A DNA stretch of 64,000 nucleotides from Ochotona curzoniae (lineage: Eukaryota > Chordata > Mammalia > Lagomorpha > Ochotonidae): positions 21,132,501-21,196,500 of the forward strand of contig NW_024467106.1 of assembly GCF_017591425.1 (NCBI RefSeq), given 5' to 3'. The notes beneath the pieces are model-generated. The model made no database searches. It was not told the DNA's origin and saw only the letters and a list, made by a program, of their open reading frames with translations. How positions within the stretch are numbered: the first letter of the stretch is position 1; each line of letters starts with the position of its first letter. This document shows positions 21,226-32,426 of the stretch, piece after piece. Both the position numbers and the translations under genes were made by a program.

Positions 21226-21495
21226 AGGGTTGGTTTCTGGCACAGTGGTTCAGATGCTGCTTGGAATGCCCAATTCCCCATCAGAAAGTCTAGGTTTCTC
21301 TCCTGGCGTATTCTGGCTCCAGCAGGCAATGGCTCAGATATTGGTGTCCCTGACACCTAAATGAGAGATGCAGATGGAGTTCTTGGACATCTAGGTCCAG
21401 CCTGGGAAACACCTACTATTTTATCCAGCTGGAGAATGAACCAGGGGATAGGAGTTTTCTGTCTATTGCTCCAGCTCTCCCTTGGCTTATCTGTA
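21226..21495 (+). mobile_element. CSINE, very old copy
   Basis: 'ggttggtttctggcacagtgg' (A-box region), 'tctggctccagcaggcaatgg', 'gatggagttcttggacatcta' and 'ccagctggagaatgaaccagg' are in CSINE order but strongly diverged. Confidence 0.6.
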
Positions 21496-22508
21496 CAGCC
21501 AAAAGTCACTCAGATTCAGATACTGTAAACAAGATTAGGGTGTTTCCATTTTTCAACTCTTCCTTCTTTTTCCAGTTTATTCAGGTGGCCAGAAAACCTA
21601 GTAATAACCTAAATAAAGTGAAGAGGTAGTTTTTTTTTTTCCCCCAACTGGACAACAAAACAGAGCTTGGAAGCCAATGAAGAAGAAACACAAATATGTA
21701 TTTTAAAGTATAATTCTGATTAGTTTTTCTGTCAGTGAACATTCCTAGTAGCTTATGCTGAACAATGGGTATAGTTTGACAAACTGGACATTTAGAGTAT
21801 TCTATGGATAAAAGTGTGACATAATCCATCTTATTTTAATATTTTTCTCTAAAGCATATAACCTGGGTTTTGTGGGATTAGGTCTGCTTCTGAGCATTTT
21901 GCAAGTCGTTTGTCACCTAGCCATAACTGAGTTACTGAAAGAGTGACAAGGGTACATAAAGACTACATGACCAAGAGAAGCAAGGAGAACACAGCTTTAG
22001 CCAGTACTGTTTTATTTTTTTTGTCATAAAAATCCTTGATCATCTAATAATGTTTTCAAAGCTTATATAAAATTTGGATCAAAAGTTCTAAACATACAAG
22101 CAGCAAGATCCACATCCAAGTTTCTTTCTCAGTAAGGTAAGCTTCGGTTAAAGGGCATTTGACTTTTACTTTCCTTTCTTTTCTGGGGAAATTCCCAACT
22201 CCAAGAGCTTCTAAGTGTGTGAAAACCAGAGGAACTCAGCACCACGTTTCTTCATTGTAAATGATTTGTGGCTTAGCATTGAGAGTTATTAAAATTGTGC
22301 CTATGCTGCTTTGGTTTTCCGGTTAAACTTCCTTGTGCTAGAATTCATCCTGTAGTTAGTGAATCCTGATAGTGTTTACATGTGCATGTTGGATGAAACC
22401 AAGGTTGAGCCTTCGAGTTGTCTTCCTTTACAATTAAGGAAATGAGAATTTTTTGTTCATTTTTTTCTGACCTGTGTGTAGTTCCAGGGAAACATTTTTT
22501 TTTTCTCT
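21496..22508. other. unassigned intergenic DNA
   Basis: T10/C5 run near 21630-21645. No repeat family or gene recognised. An 82-codon minus frame at 21581-21829 has no signature. Confidence 0.45.
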
Positions 22509-22510
22509 AC

Positions 22511-22800
22511 AAAAGATTCATTTTATTTGGAAGACAAGAGTTACAGAGGGAGATGGAGAAATAGACAGAGAGTTATCATCCATCTGCTGGTTGTAATGGC
22601 CAAAGCCTAGCTGATCCAAAGTTGGGAGCCAGGGACTTCTTCCAGATATCCTACATGGATGCAGGAGCGCAAGGACTCAAACCATCCTCCACTGCTTTCC
22701 CGGCCTTCAGGAAGGAGCAGGATCAGAAGCAGGACCTGTGCCCACAGGGTATGACAGTGCTGCAGGAGGATAGTTAGCCTGTATGCCACCGTGTGGCCCC
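22511..22800 (-). mobile_element. CSINE, antisense
   Basis: 'aaaagattcattttatttgga', 'cagagagttatcatccatctg', 'ccatcctccactgctttccc' and the 5' end 'gtatgccaccgtgtggcccc'. The middle third has a small deletion around the 'ccacaagcaggg' segment (reads 'ccttcaggaagg'). Confidence 0.85.
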
Positions 22801-23980
22801 AAAGCACTGGTTTCCAATGAAAATTACCTTTGGAAATTAACTTATTCTCTCTCTCTTTTATCTATATATGTGATAGTCTATATTTTGTCAGAAAGAGAAT
22901 CTAATGGTTTTATTACTATGTTTTATAGTTGACAAATTTACCAAAAGACTCATGCTATGCCTAAAAGGTATGATTGTCATTTTTCCTTTCCAATACAGGT
23001 TGTCAAATATGTGTGTGGGCAGAGGCCGAATGTTCTCACTGGCCATGTGACAATGACCATGGGACTTTATAAATACCTCTTGACATTCTTCCCTCCCAGA
23101 ATCTGTGTCTTGCCTCAGACATTTCTCAGTAACAGTTTCTAGAGAAGCACAGTTGATCAAGAATAAACGCAACTTTAAAGAACTTTTCCGTTCTTATTTG
23201 AATATGATCAGCATTTGAAGTTCTCTAGATTTTTTTAAGTGCTTATTTTAATGATTTCTCTCTTCTATGGGCAGAATCCATGGGGCTCTTCATGAATTAC
23301 ATGTAAGGACTTTGTTCCCCTCTGTTTTTGCTCACCTTAATGTTTAATGTTTGCCTTGTAAGTCTTTTAAATAAAACCAGATTTGGTGGCTCCTACTAGC
23401 ATAGTCAGTTTAGATGAACTTACATCCCATGGTTTGAAATTTTGCTAATTTATCAAATGATTATCATATGAATTCTGTGGCAATTTACTCTTTGCACAAA
23501 ATACAAAAGACAGTGTTCCTAGCTTGAAAAATCCTGAGGAGCTATTTATTTTGTCCTCAGGAAAATTTGAGCTATCAGAAGTCTTTCAAAAAAAAGTGTT
23601 TTTTTTTGGATAAGCAAGGCTCTGATGCAAATTCTGTGTGAAGCATTCTTTTGAAACAATGCAGCCATTTGGCAGTGTCCATGATCAACACCAACTGCTA
23701 CGAAGCTTTGGAGCAAGGCATGAGCATGTGTGTGCTGTGTATGATACAGGAATGCCATTGAAATCCCTCTTAATCCATTAACTCATAAAACAGAGTCAAT
23801 GTTTGTTTAGCGCTTGGCAATACATTTTCTCCAATTTCAAAACTCACTGGAAATCCCACCCACATATGAACATATTTTTTTGTTCCTCCTGAAATTCTTC
23901 AAAGTAATCTTTGCAGAATAGGAACACCAAACAGATTATGTAATAAGAGTTGAAATTCCTATCGACACCTGACAACTTAG
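22801..23980. other. unassigned intergenic DNA
   Basis: Short (TC)n at 22846-22856. Two short frames on opposite strands at 22888-23172 have no signature. Otherwise no landmark. Confidence 0.45.
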
Positions 23981-23984
23981 CACG

Positions 23985-24190
23985 TTGGAAAACGTGTGGT
24001 CTTTGATGTCAGAAAGGCCTTCCAGTCCTTGGCAAGACAAGTGACATCTCTGAGCTTTATTTCTTCATCTCTTGAATAAGGATAATGATATCTACCTGCC
24101 AGGACCATTATAAGGATTAAAGGGATAACATATATTAAAGTCTTGGCACACCCTTGGTACCTCATAAAAATTAGCTGCTGCTATCATTCT
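23985..24190 (+). repeat. MIR SINE, near full length
   Basis: 'ccttggcaagacaagtgacat', 'ctctgagctttatttcttcat', 'aaggataatgatatctacctg' and 'attataaggattaaagggata' match MIR from the CORE to the 3' region. It is one of the clearest MIR copies in the window. Confidence 0.85.
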
Positions 24191-24244
24191 GTGTAATATC
24201 AGCAGTAATACTGTTAAAGGTACTAAGTTAAGCTGGTGCTTATC

Positions 24245-24450
24245 ATTTATGTATTCATTCACTGAGTGTTTACTGCAGTGTCTTTTGCACACAATATCCT
24301 GTGCTGAGTGCACGAGGGTGTGAGTGGGAGTGATGTAAATACATACATTTTATCTTCAATCGTCTTATTTTCTGGCTGGGAAACAAACATGTACATACAT
24401 AATTAGAACAGAAAGTGCCCAAGGGAGGCAGACTGAGTGTAAAGGACTTG
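24245..24450 (-). repeat. L2 LINE 3' end, antisense
   Basis: 'gtattcattcactgagtgttt', 'atcctgtgctgagtgcacga' and 'gctgggaaacaaacatgtaca' correspond to the reversed L2 3' end (tattcattcaacaaatattta ... actgtgctaggcgctggg ... agacaaacaagtaaa). Confidence 0.6.
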
Positions 24451-25290
24451 GGAAGAAAGAAAAGTCCAATTTTATTACAGAGGAGGTGAAGGAGGAAGTA
24501 CAGAAACGTTTCTTAGAGAAAATACAACTCTATTCTCTTACCCAGTGAGCCCACACCAAAACTACCTGTTCTCTCCTCCCGACATTCTCTCTTTGTCTGC
24601 CGTGTTAGCAATGGCTCTTCGCTGCTTCTACTTCTAGCAGAGGCGAAAGAAGCAGAAAAGATCAGGTTCTTCCTTTGCCCAGAGACCTCAAGTATCAAAA
24701 ACAGTTTTAAGCAGCAATTCTTGGATTGCTTTGTGAGGTATCAAGCAACTTTAAGAGGAACTCCAGTAAGTTCGTGGAAAATGTTCATGATCTTTCAGTT
24801 CCATTTTTTTTTCATGTATTTTTGAAGGGCCTTTGAATACCTTTATCTTACCTGTGTGTGGACATATTTATTTTAGCTTAACATCATGAAACCTTTAGGC
24901 AAATGGGGCTTGAGGTTTTCCATGTAATGACTTCATATTTTTCAATTTCATGGCAATCATCTGTTCTCCTTAAACACTTTGCATGTCATCATTTGTTTTG
25001 AAAAAAGTATTCTGGAGTTGTTTTTATAATATGACTAAACTTGAGATTAATGAGGATGTGTTTTTAGTGAATCGAAGAGAGATTTGTCCTTCCCTGTTAC
25101 AGGCAGTAAGTACAACGTAACTGAAGTTGTTCTGTTTTGCTTGGAAACTCCCTGCCAAATGCAAAATTCAGCTACAAGAAATACTTTCTGTAAGTGCCAC
25201 CATAAATACCAAAAATATATTTAATAACTTTTGCCAATCATGTCTTATTAAAACTCTAGGATGAAGAGAATAAACATGATTTCCATCATT
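24451..25290. other. mostly unassigned intergenic DNA
   Basis: 24763-24848 ('agtaagttcgtggaaaatgtt ... tttttgaagggcc') carries the same terminus as the elements at 3474 and 7095. The rest shows no landmark. Confidence 0.4.
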
Positions 25291-25300
25291 CACACACACA

Positions 25301-25352
<52 letters not shown>
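25291..25352. repeat. (CA)n microsatellite
   Basis: About 30 CA units with one GA interruption near 25301. On the minus strand it reads as a run of Cys-Val codons, which is an artefact. Likely length-polymorphic. Confidence 0.97.
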
Positions 25353-25353
<1 letters not shown>

Positions 25354-25479
25354 ATTGCTACAAAGACACCATAAATGTTCACACACAGTGTTTTCGGAAA
25401 ATCAAGATGCTGTCTAAAAACTCTTACTTATAAAAAGCTAAGCTAAATCAAGTAGGTAGTTAAAACCTTATTGTGCTAG

Positions 25480-26110
25480 AATTCAAAAAGTTAATTTCTA
25501 ATAAGAAAAAATAGGGAATATAAAACATTTGGAAAATATGAAATACAAGCTAAAACATAAGATATTTTAGAAATAAACTGAAAAGAAAGGGAAAATCAGG
25601 GACATGCATTAAGAAACACAAAACTCTACCAGAGTCATAAAAGTAAAGGATAAATGAGTTATTCTTTGTTCTTATGAGAACACTCACGTCACAGGCAAAT
25701 TTACATGTCTAAAACAACGTCAACAGCTTCGTAATGAAATCACTCAAAGTTCATCCAAAACTAAATATGGGCACAGTCAAAAACTGTCTACACTGGAGCA
25801 ATAATTGAGAGGGAACTGAACCTCTAGACATTTCAATGTAACAAATTCAAGTTGGCCAATAAGCATTTGTAGAGATGCTACACTGCAATTGTATATATGG
25901 GTCTAATTTCCATGAAATTTGACAACGTATGTGAAATTTCTAAATGTGTATGCCCTCAGGGTTATGTGCCCAAGTATGGATGAATGAATAAAGGATTTTG
26001 TCCTGGAATTTTTCTTGTACAAACAATTAGATGAAGGATTTGAGCTACGGGTGTAAGAATGTTTATTGTAGGTTTTGTTATGAGCAAAATGGATGTAAAA
26101 GAATAAACAG
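25480..26110 (+). repeat. L1 ORF2 fragment, old
   Basis: 'aagttggccaataagcatttg' followed by 'agagatgctacactgcaat' matches the L1 'gatggccaataagcatatgaaaagatgctcaac' landmark. 'gtgtaagaatgtttattgta' plus 'ggttttgttatgagcaaaat' matches 'agaatgttcattgtagcattgtttataatagcaaaa'. Heavily diverged and full of stops; the left boundary is uncertain. Confidence 0.55.
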
Positions 26111-26186
26111 ATCAAAACTTCTTTTATAACATGTTTACTCAGTTATTATATATAATATCTACTTGATATAAGGCTAAATTTCTTAT

Positions 26187-26520
26187 GTATGAAAAGAAAA
26201 TGTATTTGAAACAGAATTGTAGAGAGGAGAAGGGGCAGAGGGAGAGAGAGAGAGACAAAGAGAATCTTCTATCCATTGGTTCATTCTCCAGTGACTGCAA
26301 TGAACTGGGCTTGGTCAGGCCCAATCCAGGAGCCTGGAACTTCTTCCATGTGTCTGGTATGACTGCAGGGGCCCTGGGACTTGGGTCATCTTCCGCTGTC
26401 TTCCCAGGAGCATTAGCAGAGAACGGGATCGGAAGTGGAGCAGCAGCAAAATGAACCAGTATCAATTTGGTATACCTGCCCAGCAGGCAGTGGTTTAACC
26501 ACTGCACAGCAGGGCCCCGG
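26187..26520 (-). mobile_element. CSINE, antisense, full length, older subfamily
   Basis: 'atgtatttgaaacagaattgt', an expanded GA tract (26236-26262), 'ccaatccaggagcctggaact' and the 5' end 'accactgcacagcagggcccc'. Its 5' end 'ggccctgctgtgcagtggtt' resembles the rabbit-shared older form. The longest frame of the window (163 codons, minus, 26139-26630) lies across this SINE and is not a gene. Confidence 0.9.
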
Positions 26521-27040
26521 TGCAAATCTTCAGTAGTAATACAGGTGGATCTTACCAAGGAAGACTGAGGGAAGAGGGAAGTTAACAGGGAACTGGAACA
26601 GGAAGGGAGAGAACACTGTACACTGTACATACTAATGATACTAATTAAACCTCCAGGTGGTGGGATTTATAATAACACTCCTAAATTAATTCTTGCCTTG
26701 CTTTACTGTCTGAATATTTAAAAATAAATACTTAATGAGATTCAGGTATCTGACTTTTGCTATACCAATTATGTTTCAACCTTGATTCCTGCGAGTTCTG
26801 AGCAATTGTCTTTACTTCCTGAACACAATGTAGAGCTTCTTTCTGGCTCATATTAGAAGAGGTCCAGTTCACTTGTCATTCCTGATGACCCTGAAGCTAT
26901 CACGAAGGGTTAATATTTCACTAGATATTTGGACTCTCTTTTGGGATGCTGACCTCTGAGTTGGCATTCTGGACTTCCTGAAGCTGTTGTCATGCCAGTG
27001 GGATGTATTCCCTGGAGTCTGATTGTTGAACTGTTCAAAC
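26521..27040. other. unassigned intergenic DNA
   Basis: No landmark. Confidence 0.4.
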
Positions 27041-27044
27041 AATT

Positions 27045-27290
27045 TTCTTTTTTGAGAAAATTTCTTTTTTGAGAGAAAGACTGACTCCCAGCTACTAATT
27101 TGTTCCCCCAAAGGCTTACAACATCTGGGGATGGCCTAGGCTGAAGCCAAGAACTGGAATTCAGTCTGGGTCTCTTGTTGAGTAAAAGCAAGCCAAGCAC
27201 TGGAACCATTACCAGGTCTCTGCACTAACAGGAAGTAGGAATTGCAAGTGGAGCTGACTGACACTCATGCACTCTGATCCAGGGTGCAGG
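27045..27290 (-). mobile_element. CSINE, antisense, very old
   Basis: 'cttttttgagagaaagactga', 'ggctgaagccaagaactggaa', 'ttcagtctgggtctcttgt' and 'aattgcaagtggagctgac' follow CSINE order, with the conserved core only. Confidence 0.6.
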
Positions 27291-27591
27291 TGTCCCTGGC
27301 TGTGTCTGGAATGTTGCTAAATGCCCATGCTCCTAACTTGTTTATTTGTTTTCTTTCTGTTCTTTTTTTTTATCCTTCATGGACACTCAGCAGTAGTACA
27401 TTTCCTCGACTCCCTCACATGCACAGTGGTTTTATGATCCATGTGCACCCAAGAGATGAGGGGTACCACCTCCAGACCTGCTCTACTGAACCTCCCATGT
27501 GAGACTCCGCTGTTTGGATCTGCAGCTTAGATGGCTATTTCTAGAGAAACCCTGAAAGCCATGTGCCACATGTGATAGAGACTGAATCCTT

Positions 27592-27900
27592 TTTAAAAGA
27601 TTTATTTACTTTCAATGGAAAGGCATATTTACAGAGAGAAGGAGAGACAGCAAGAAAGATTTTCCAATCACTGGTTCATAGACATGATCGCAATGACCAA
27701 AGATAAGTCAATCCAAAGCCAGGCGCCAGGAGCCAGAAGCCTCTTCCAGGTCTTCCTTATGGGTGCAGGGTCCCACAGCTTTGAGCCATTCTCTGCTGCT
27801 TTCCCAGAACATAAGCAGGGAGCTGCATAGGAAGTGGAGCAGCTGGAACATGAACAAGCACCCATATAGTCTCCCAGCACCTGCAAGTAGAGGATTAGCC
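27592..27900 (-). mobile_element. CSINE, antisense
   Basis: 'ttttaaaagatttatttactt', 'atttacagagagaaggagag', 'aatccaaagccaggcgccagg', 'tgctgctttcccagaacata' and 'cacccatatagtctcccagc'. The extreme 5' end ('ggcccggc' side) is missing. Confidence 0.87.
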
Positions 27901-27994
27901 AATTGAATCTTTGCATCTGCTCATAGAGATTGAATCTTTGTGTGACAAGTGAACAGAGCTGCTCTCCCAAACTAAAATGGCCATGGACTATTTC

Positions 27995-28031
27995 TGAGTG
28001 TGTGTGTGTGTGCGTGTGTGTGTGTGTGTGT
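27995..28031. repeat. (GT)n microsatellite
   Basis: About 17 GT units with one GC interruption. Confidence 0.95.
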
Positions 28032-28394
28032 ATCTAACAAAAAGATCAATGAACCTAAAGGAAACAACTGACATCAACAACACAAACACTTCAATGCTTG
28101 AAATAGTACACTTTTTGTTGTCTGATATTGCAGATAACTAATCTTGACCTCAAAATCACATCATTCCACACAGCTGGAGCAATGCCTTCCTCACATGCTG
28201 GTTGCATCGTTGCCTTGGTCAGCACACGTTATCTGTGTATGTCAGGTCCATTATGAAAAGTGCTGGTATCAGATGGTCCCTCAGCTTCTGCCTTGATTCA
28301 GCTCACATAAGAAAATCTGGTGCCACGCTTAGAGCATTCTAAGCTATAATTTCACTGAATCATTCTCTCTTCAACTTTCTTATTAGGTACATAC
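28032..28394. other. unassigned intergenic DNA
   Basis: No landmark seen between the (GT)n and the polypyrimidine tract. Confidence 0.45.
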
Positions 28395-28752
28395 ATTTAC
28401 ATTTTCTTTCCTTCACCCTCCTTCTCTCACTTTCTTCCATTCTCTTCCTCCCTTTCCTCTTCCTTTCCTCTTCCTCTCCTCTCCTCCCCTCCCCTCCTCT
28501 CCCCTCCCCTCCCCTCCCTTCCCCTCCCCTCCCTTCCCCTCCCTCTCCTCCCCTTTCCCTTCCCTTCCCTTCTTCCCTTCCCTTCCCTTCCCTTCTTCCC
28601 TTCCCTTCCCTTCCCTTCCCTTCCCTTCCCTTCCCTTCCCTTCCCTTCCCTTCCCTTCCCTCCTTTCCTCCTGCCTTCCCTCCCCCTTCCCTCCCCCCTT
28701 CCCTCCCCCTTCCCTTCCCTCCTTCCATCTCCCCTCCCCTTCTCTTCCCTCA
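28395..28752. repeat. ~360-bp polypyrimidine tract, mainly (CCCTT)n and (CCCCT)n
   Basis: The plus strand is almost purely C/T over about 350 bases, with a regular (TTCCC)n core at about 28558-28660 and irregular CCCCT/CCTCT on both sides. On the minus strand three overlapping Gly/Arg/Glu/Lys-rich frames of 116-129 codons result; these are artefacts. Such tracts can adopt triplex (H-DNA) structure and stall polymerases, which is established for homopurine-homopyrimidine mirror repeats. Confidence 0.97.
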
Positions 28753-28874
28753 TTAAGACCACCATACCACTTAACAATTAATGAAAATTTCTCTTGCACC
28801 ATCTTCCTGATTGATTAACTGTGTTAGGAAGACTGCAGTTAAACTGAGATTCCTGTTATACTTGCAGAAAGTGT

Positions 28875-29212
28875 TTTTTTTTAAAAAAACGATTTATTAT
28901 ATTTATTGGAAAGGAAAATATACAAAGAGAAGGCGAGACAAAGATCTTCTGTCTGTTGGTTCACTCCCCAAGTGGCCACAACAGCTGGAACTGAACTAAT
29001 CTGAAGCCAGGAGCCAAGAGCCTCCTCCAGGTCTCCCACATGGGTACAGGGTCTCAAGGCCTTTGGTTGACCTTGACTGCTTTTCCAAGCCACAAGCAGG
29101 GAGCTGGATCAGAATATGATATGGATCAGCCAGGATATGAATCAGCACCCATATGGGGTCGTGGTGCATGCAAGGCGAGGACTTTAGCCACTGGGCTACT
29201 GTGCCAAGCCCA
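28875..29212 (-). mobile_element. CSINE, antisense, full length
   Basis: 'aaaacgatttattatatttat', 'gatcttctgtctgttggttca', 'aatctgaagccaggagccaag', 'aagccacaagcagggagctgg' and the 5' end 'tgggctactgtgccaagccc'. Includes a short duplication-like patch 'gatcagaatatgatatggatc' at the B-box side. Confidence 0.9.
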
Positions 29213-31028
29213 CAGAAAGTGGTTTTATTTCATAGGCTTTTTGTAAGCTACCAAGTTTAAATCAAAATCAGGAGCACCATGTGAGGGTACTCCAGGGGGA
29301 GTTGAGTGTGATTCCTACATCTTCTCTGGAAGATGTGCTCCCTTTTATGTCTCTTGATTCCCTCAGTGGCAAAATAGAGCAAAAGTAATTCTTGCATGTT
29401 GGACGCGTTCTGAAATATAAATGAGATGATGTTTTCACCTGTTTAGAATTTAATGGTTACATAATCAACAGAAACAAGAGAAAAGGTAAATGTTAGAAAC
29501 AAATCCATTGGAATAAAATTTTTAAAGAGAGAGGGAAAAATTGAAAGAGACACTTAGATCCTTGAAAAGTAAACACTAACCCTGTGCAAATCAAATTGTA
29601 ATTGATGACATTTTAATATTACACATGACCCACAGTTTTAAAATGCAGCTTCATATGATAAATGCTAAAATTGCCAGTAAATAACAAAGTCATAAAAATG
29701 TAGCTTCAACTTTAGAATATTTATATCAATCTGACCTTTTCCAAATTTACGTTGCTCTCCATTGCGGTATTTCACATGAATGTGGATATTTTCAGTGGGT
29801 TATTATGCCCCATTGAGTTATTAACACCTCCTAGAGTACTTCATGATGTCATCTCCTTTATATGTATTCCCATGGAAACAGAATATAGTATAATACAAAC
29901 TGAGAAGGGACCCTGAATTCATGTCCTGTGTGTGTGTTGAAGAACAAAATTAAGCAGGGGAATAAGTATGTGATTCTGGTGCATCATAGAGAATAGAATC
30001 TCTTTGCATCTCTCAAAGACTTCTGTTTTTAATAAACTTCACTAGAAACGTAACATTACCAAAAAGTATAATCAAGTACATTGTATATGTATGAATCATA
30101 ACAAAAGAGGATTAGATAATGTTTTTGTTTATATAAATGGGCTGTTTCACAGCTGATATTTATTTTTTAGTGGGAAGATTTGTTTGGATGAAGCAAAGGA
30201 GTCTGGGTGAAAGGCTTTAGAAGGAATTGACTTATGGTCAAGTAAAGTTTGTGAATCTGTGTGCAGTTCACCACAGTGTTGAACCAAGTCAGGTTAACTG
30301 GACCCCTGTGTGGGCTGAGTTGGTGAACTCTGTGGGCTCTAAAAATGACAATTGCCTGAATCCTCAAAAATAATTCTCCTGATGATAATTCTTAATTTTG
30401 GGAGCTTGAATGACTGATTACTTTTCATTTTCTACTTTATGAGAGGCAGCTATTGAAAGTAGAGTGTCTAGCAGATTGGACACGTGAAATCCCATCTCTT
30501 TGAACACTCTCCTCTAACTTAACAAATGATCTGTAATCATCATGAAAAGAATGAGAAACAATATGGGAAATGAAAATCAACATATAGTATGAACATATAT
30601 GTCATTATACCAGTAAAAATCATATTGTAGAAAGGGAAAGAATAAAAAACAGATCCTAACTATCTTAACATATTTTTTAAAATGGAAATCTATGTACATA
30701 TTCATGAAAACTTGATGGTTTCTGTTTTTTACATTTTGTTCAACTTGATCTTTGTCTTATATTTCATAGGCAAGATAGCCAGATTTGTTCATCAATTTTC
30801 CCTCAAAATTGTTAAAAAATACTTAAGCTTCTTATTAGTTTCAAAAGTTCTTTCATAAAAACCAGCAGATAGGCCACAATAAGTTATAAATGAAGATTTA
30901 TAAAAATCCCATTGCATAATAAACTTAAGAAATTGTTTTATTGGCCATAGTTTTTTATTTGGGAGAATTTATTCAAATGTCTCTGGCAATTTAAGAATTG
31001 CTAAAATAGCTTTATTGGGAAACTTATC
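29213..31028. other. 1.8-kb repeat-free A+T-rich interval
   Basis: The longest stretch in the window in which I recognise no repeat, gene or RNA. A 66-codon minus frame (30167-30367) has no signature. It is a reasonable place to look for conserved non-coding sequence. Confidence 0.4.
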
Positions 31029-31043
31029 AAAAAATGCCTATTG

Positions 31044-31349
31044 GGCCTAGCACAATAGCGTAGTGGTTAAAATCCTTGCCTTGCATCCACTGGGATCCCT
31101 TATGGGCGCCGGTTCTAATCCTGGTGGCACCACTTCCCATCCAGCTCCTTGCTTGTGGCCTGGGAAAGCAATTGAGGATGGCCCAAAGCCTTGAGACCCT
31201 GCACCGCATGGGAGACCTGGAAGAGCTCCTTGCTCCTGGCTTCGGATTGACTCAGCTCTGGCCATTGCAGTCACTTGGGGAGTGAATCATTGGACAGCAG
31301 AACTTCCTCTCTGTATATCTGACTTTGTAATAAAAAGAAATTAATCTTA
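31044..31349 (+). mobile_element. CSINE, young, with 15-bp target duplications
   Basis: Full-length element from 'ggcctagcacaatagcgtag' to an A-rich tail. Flanked by perfect 15-bp duplications 'aaaaaatgcctattg' at 31029-31043 and 31350-31364. The pol III B box 'ggttctaatcc' is at 31111-31121, and an A-box-like 'tagcgtagtgg' lies near 31056. The perfect duplications indicate a recent L1-mediated insertion. Confidence 0.96.
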
Positions 31350-31364
31350 AAAAAATGCCTATTG

Positions 31365-31850
31365 CATTTTATAAAATCTCCTAGAAAGTAGTGAAATAGC
31401 TTTATGATAGCTAACTAACTATAATAGTATTTAATGAATTACTCTAGAACAAATATCTAGTTACCTCAATTATTTTACAAAAATAACTTTGGATTTCTTC
31501 TAAAATGTAAGAATAATGTCAGTCGTTATTTCTTCTCACTCTTAGAAATTTTAATCTTTCCCAAGCAAAAGGTCCATTTGAAATCATTAGATTTTACTGT
31601 TAGATAGTTAATGGACTCTCCATGTGGTAAACTTAATGGCCTCCTTCCACAGGGTAAGGTTTCCCTGCACATTGATCAGGCTGATTCTGTTTATAAGTAG
31701 TGTTTGCGCAGCCAGTTAACAGCATTTAAAACTGTATGTCAGAAAAATTCAAATCCTGAATATTGCATTCATGAATTCAATTTACATTTACTACCTAAGA
31801 ACATAATGCTCTGTGCCTTAATTCTGTTTCACTGCTCTAAGTTTTAAGTG
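31365..31850. other. unassigned A+T-rich DNA
   Basis: No landmark. Confidence 0.45.
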
Positions 31851-31861
31851 TAAAATAAATT

Positions 31862-32191
31862 TTTTTTTAAAGATTTATTTTTATTATTTTTTTTATTGGA
31901 ATGGCGGATATACAGAGAGGAGAGACAGAGAGGAAGATCTTCCATCTGATGATTCACTCCCCAAGTGAGAACAACGGCCGATGCTATGCCGATCTGAAGC
32001 CAGGAGCCTCTTCCAGGTCTCCCACGCGGGTGCAGGGTCCCAAAGCTTTGGGCCGTCCTCGACTGCCTTCCCGGGCCATAAGCAGGGAGCTGGATGGGAA
32101 GCAGGGCCGCCGGGATCAGAACCGGCGACCATATGGGATCCCGAGTGTGCAAGGCGAGGACCTTAACCACTTGCGCCACCGCGCCGGGCCC
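31862..32191 (-). mobile_element. CSINE, very young, antisense, with 11-bp target duplications
   Basis: A complete element beginning with a T/A-rich tail and ending 'ttgcgccaccgcgccgggccc'. It keeps many CpGs (for example 'ccacgcggg', 'gccgccggg', 'caccgcgccggg'), so it has had little time to decay. Flanks 'taaaataaatt' occur at 31851-31861 and 32192-32202. The reversed B box reads 'ggatcagaacc', one base from the usual 'ggattagaacc'. Four overlapping frames of 61-122 codons here are SINE translation. Confidence 0.96.
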
Positions 32192-32214
32192 TAAAATAAA
32201 TTCTTTTGGCATAA

Positions 32215-32426
32215 CTTCATAGCTAGTAAAGCTGTCACTTGAAATGCCACCATCTCATAGGGACACTAGTTGGAGTCCTTGTTGCATCTAGCTCCCTGCT
32301 AAAGACCTGAGAACAGTAGTGGAAGATCCCTTAAGTTCAGGATACCTGGCAGAAGCTCCTAGCAGCTAGCTTATGGCTGTTCAAGTCACCTTGGAAATGA
32401 ACCAGCAGATGAAAGATTCTGTCTCT
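32215..32426 (+). mobile_element. old CSINE, 5' part, interrupted by a younger CSINE
   Basis: 'gtcacttgaaatgccaccatc', 'tgcatctagctccctgct', 'caggatacctggcagaagctcc' and 'gaaatgaaccagcagatgaaa' follow CSINE order. It breaks at 'gattctgtctct' and resumes at 32719 with 'ctctttatctataactctttc'. Confidence 0.8.

Noticed and set aside
25291..25352. Regular repeats considered as a CRISPR-like or satellite array
   Set aside because: Simple dinucleotide microsatellite with no spacers; a eukaryotic context.
26139..26630. 163-codon minus-strand reading frame, the longest in the window
   Set aside because: It spans a full-length CSINE (26187-26520), and its Ser/Leu-rich run comes from the SINE purine tract. 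No conserved domain.
28360..28802. Three overlapping Gly/Arg/Glu/Lys-rich frames of 116-129 codons
   Set aside because: Translation of a polypyrimidine simple repeat in all three frames; absence of stops is forced by composition.
31844..32212. Frames up to 122 codons on both strands
   Set aside because: All are translations of one young CSINE.
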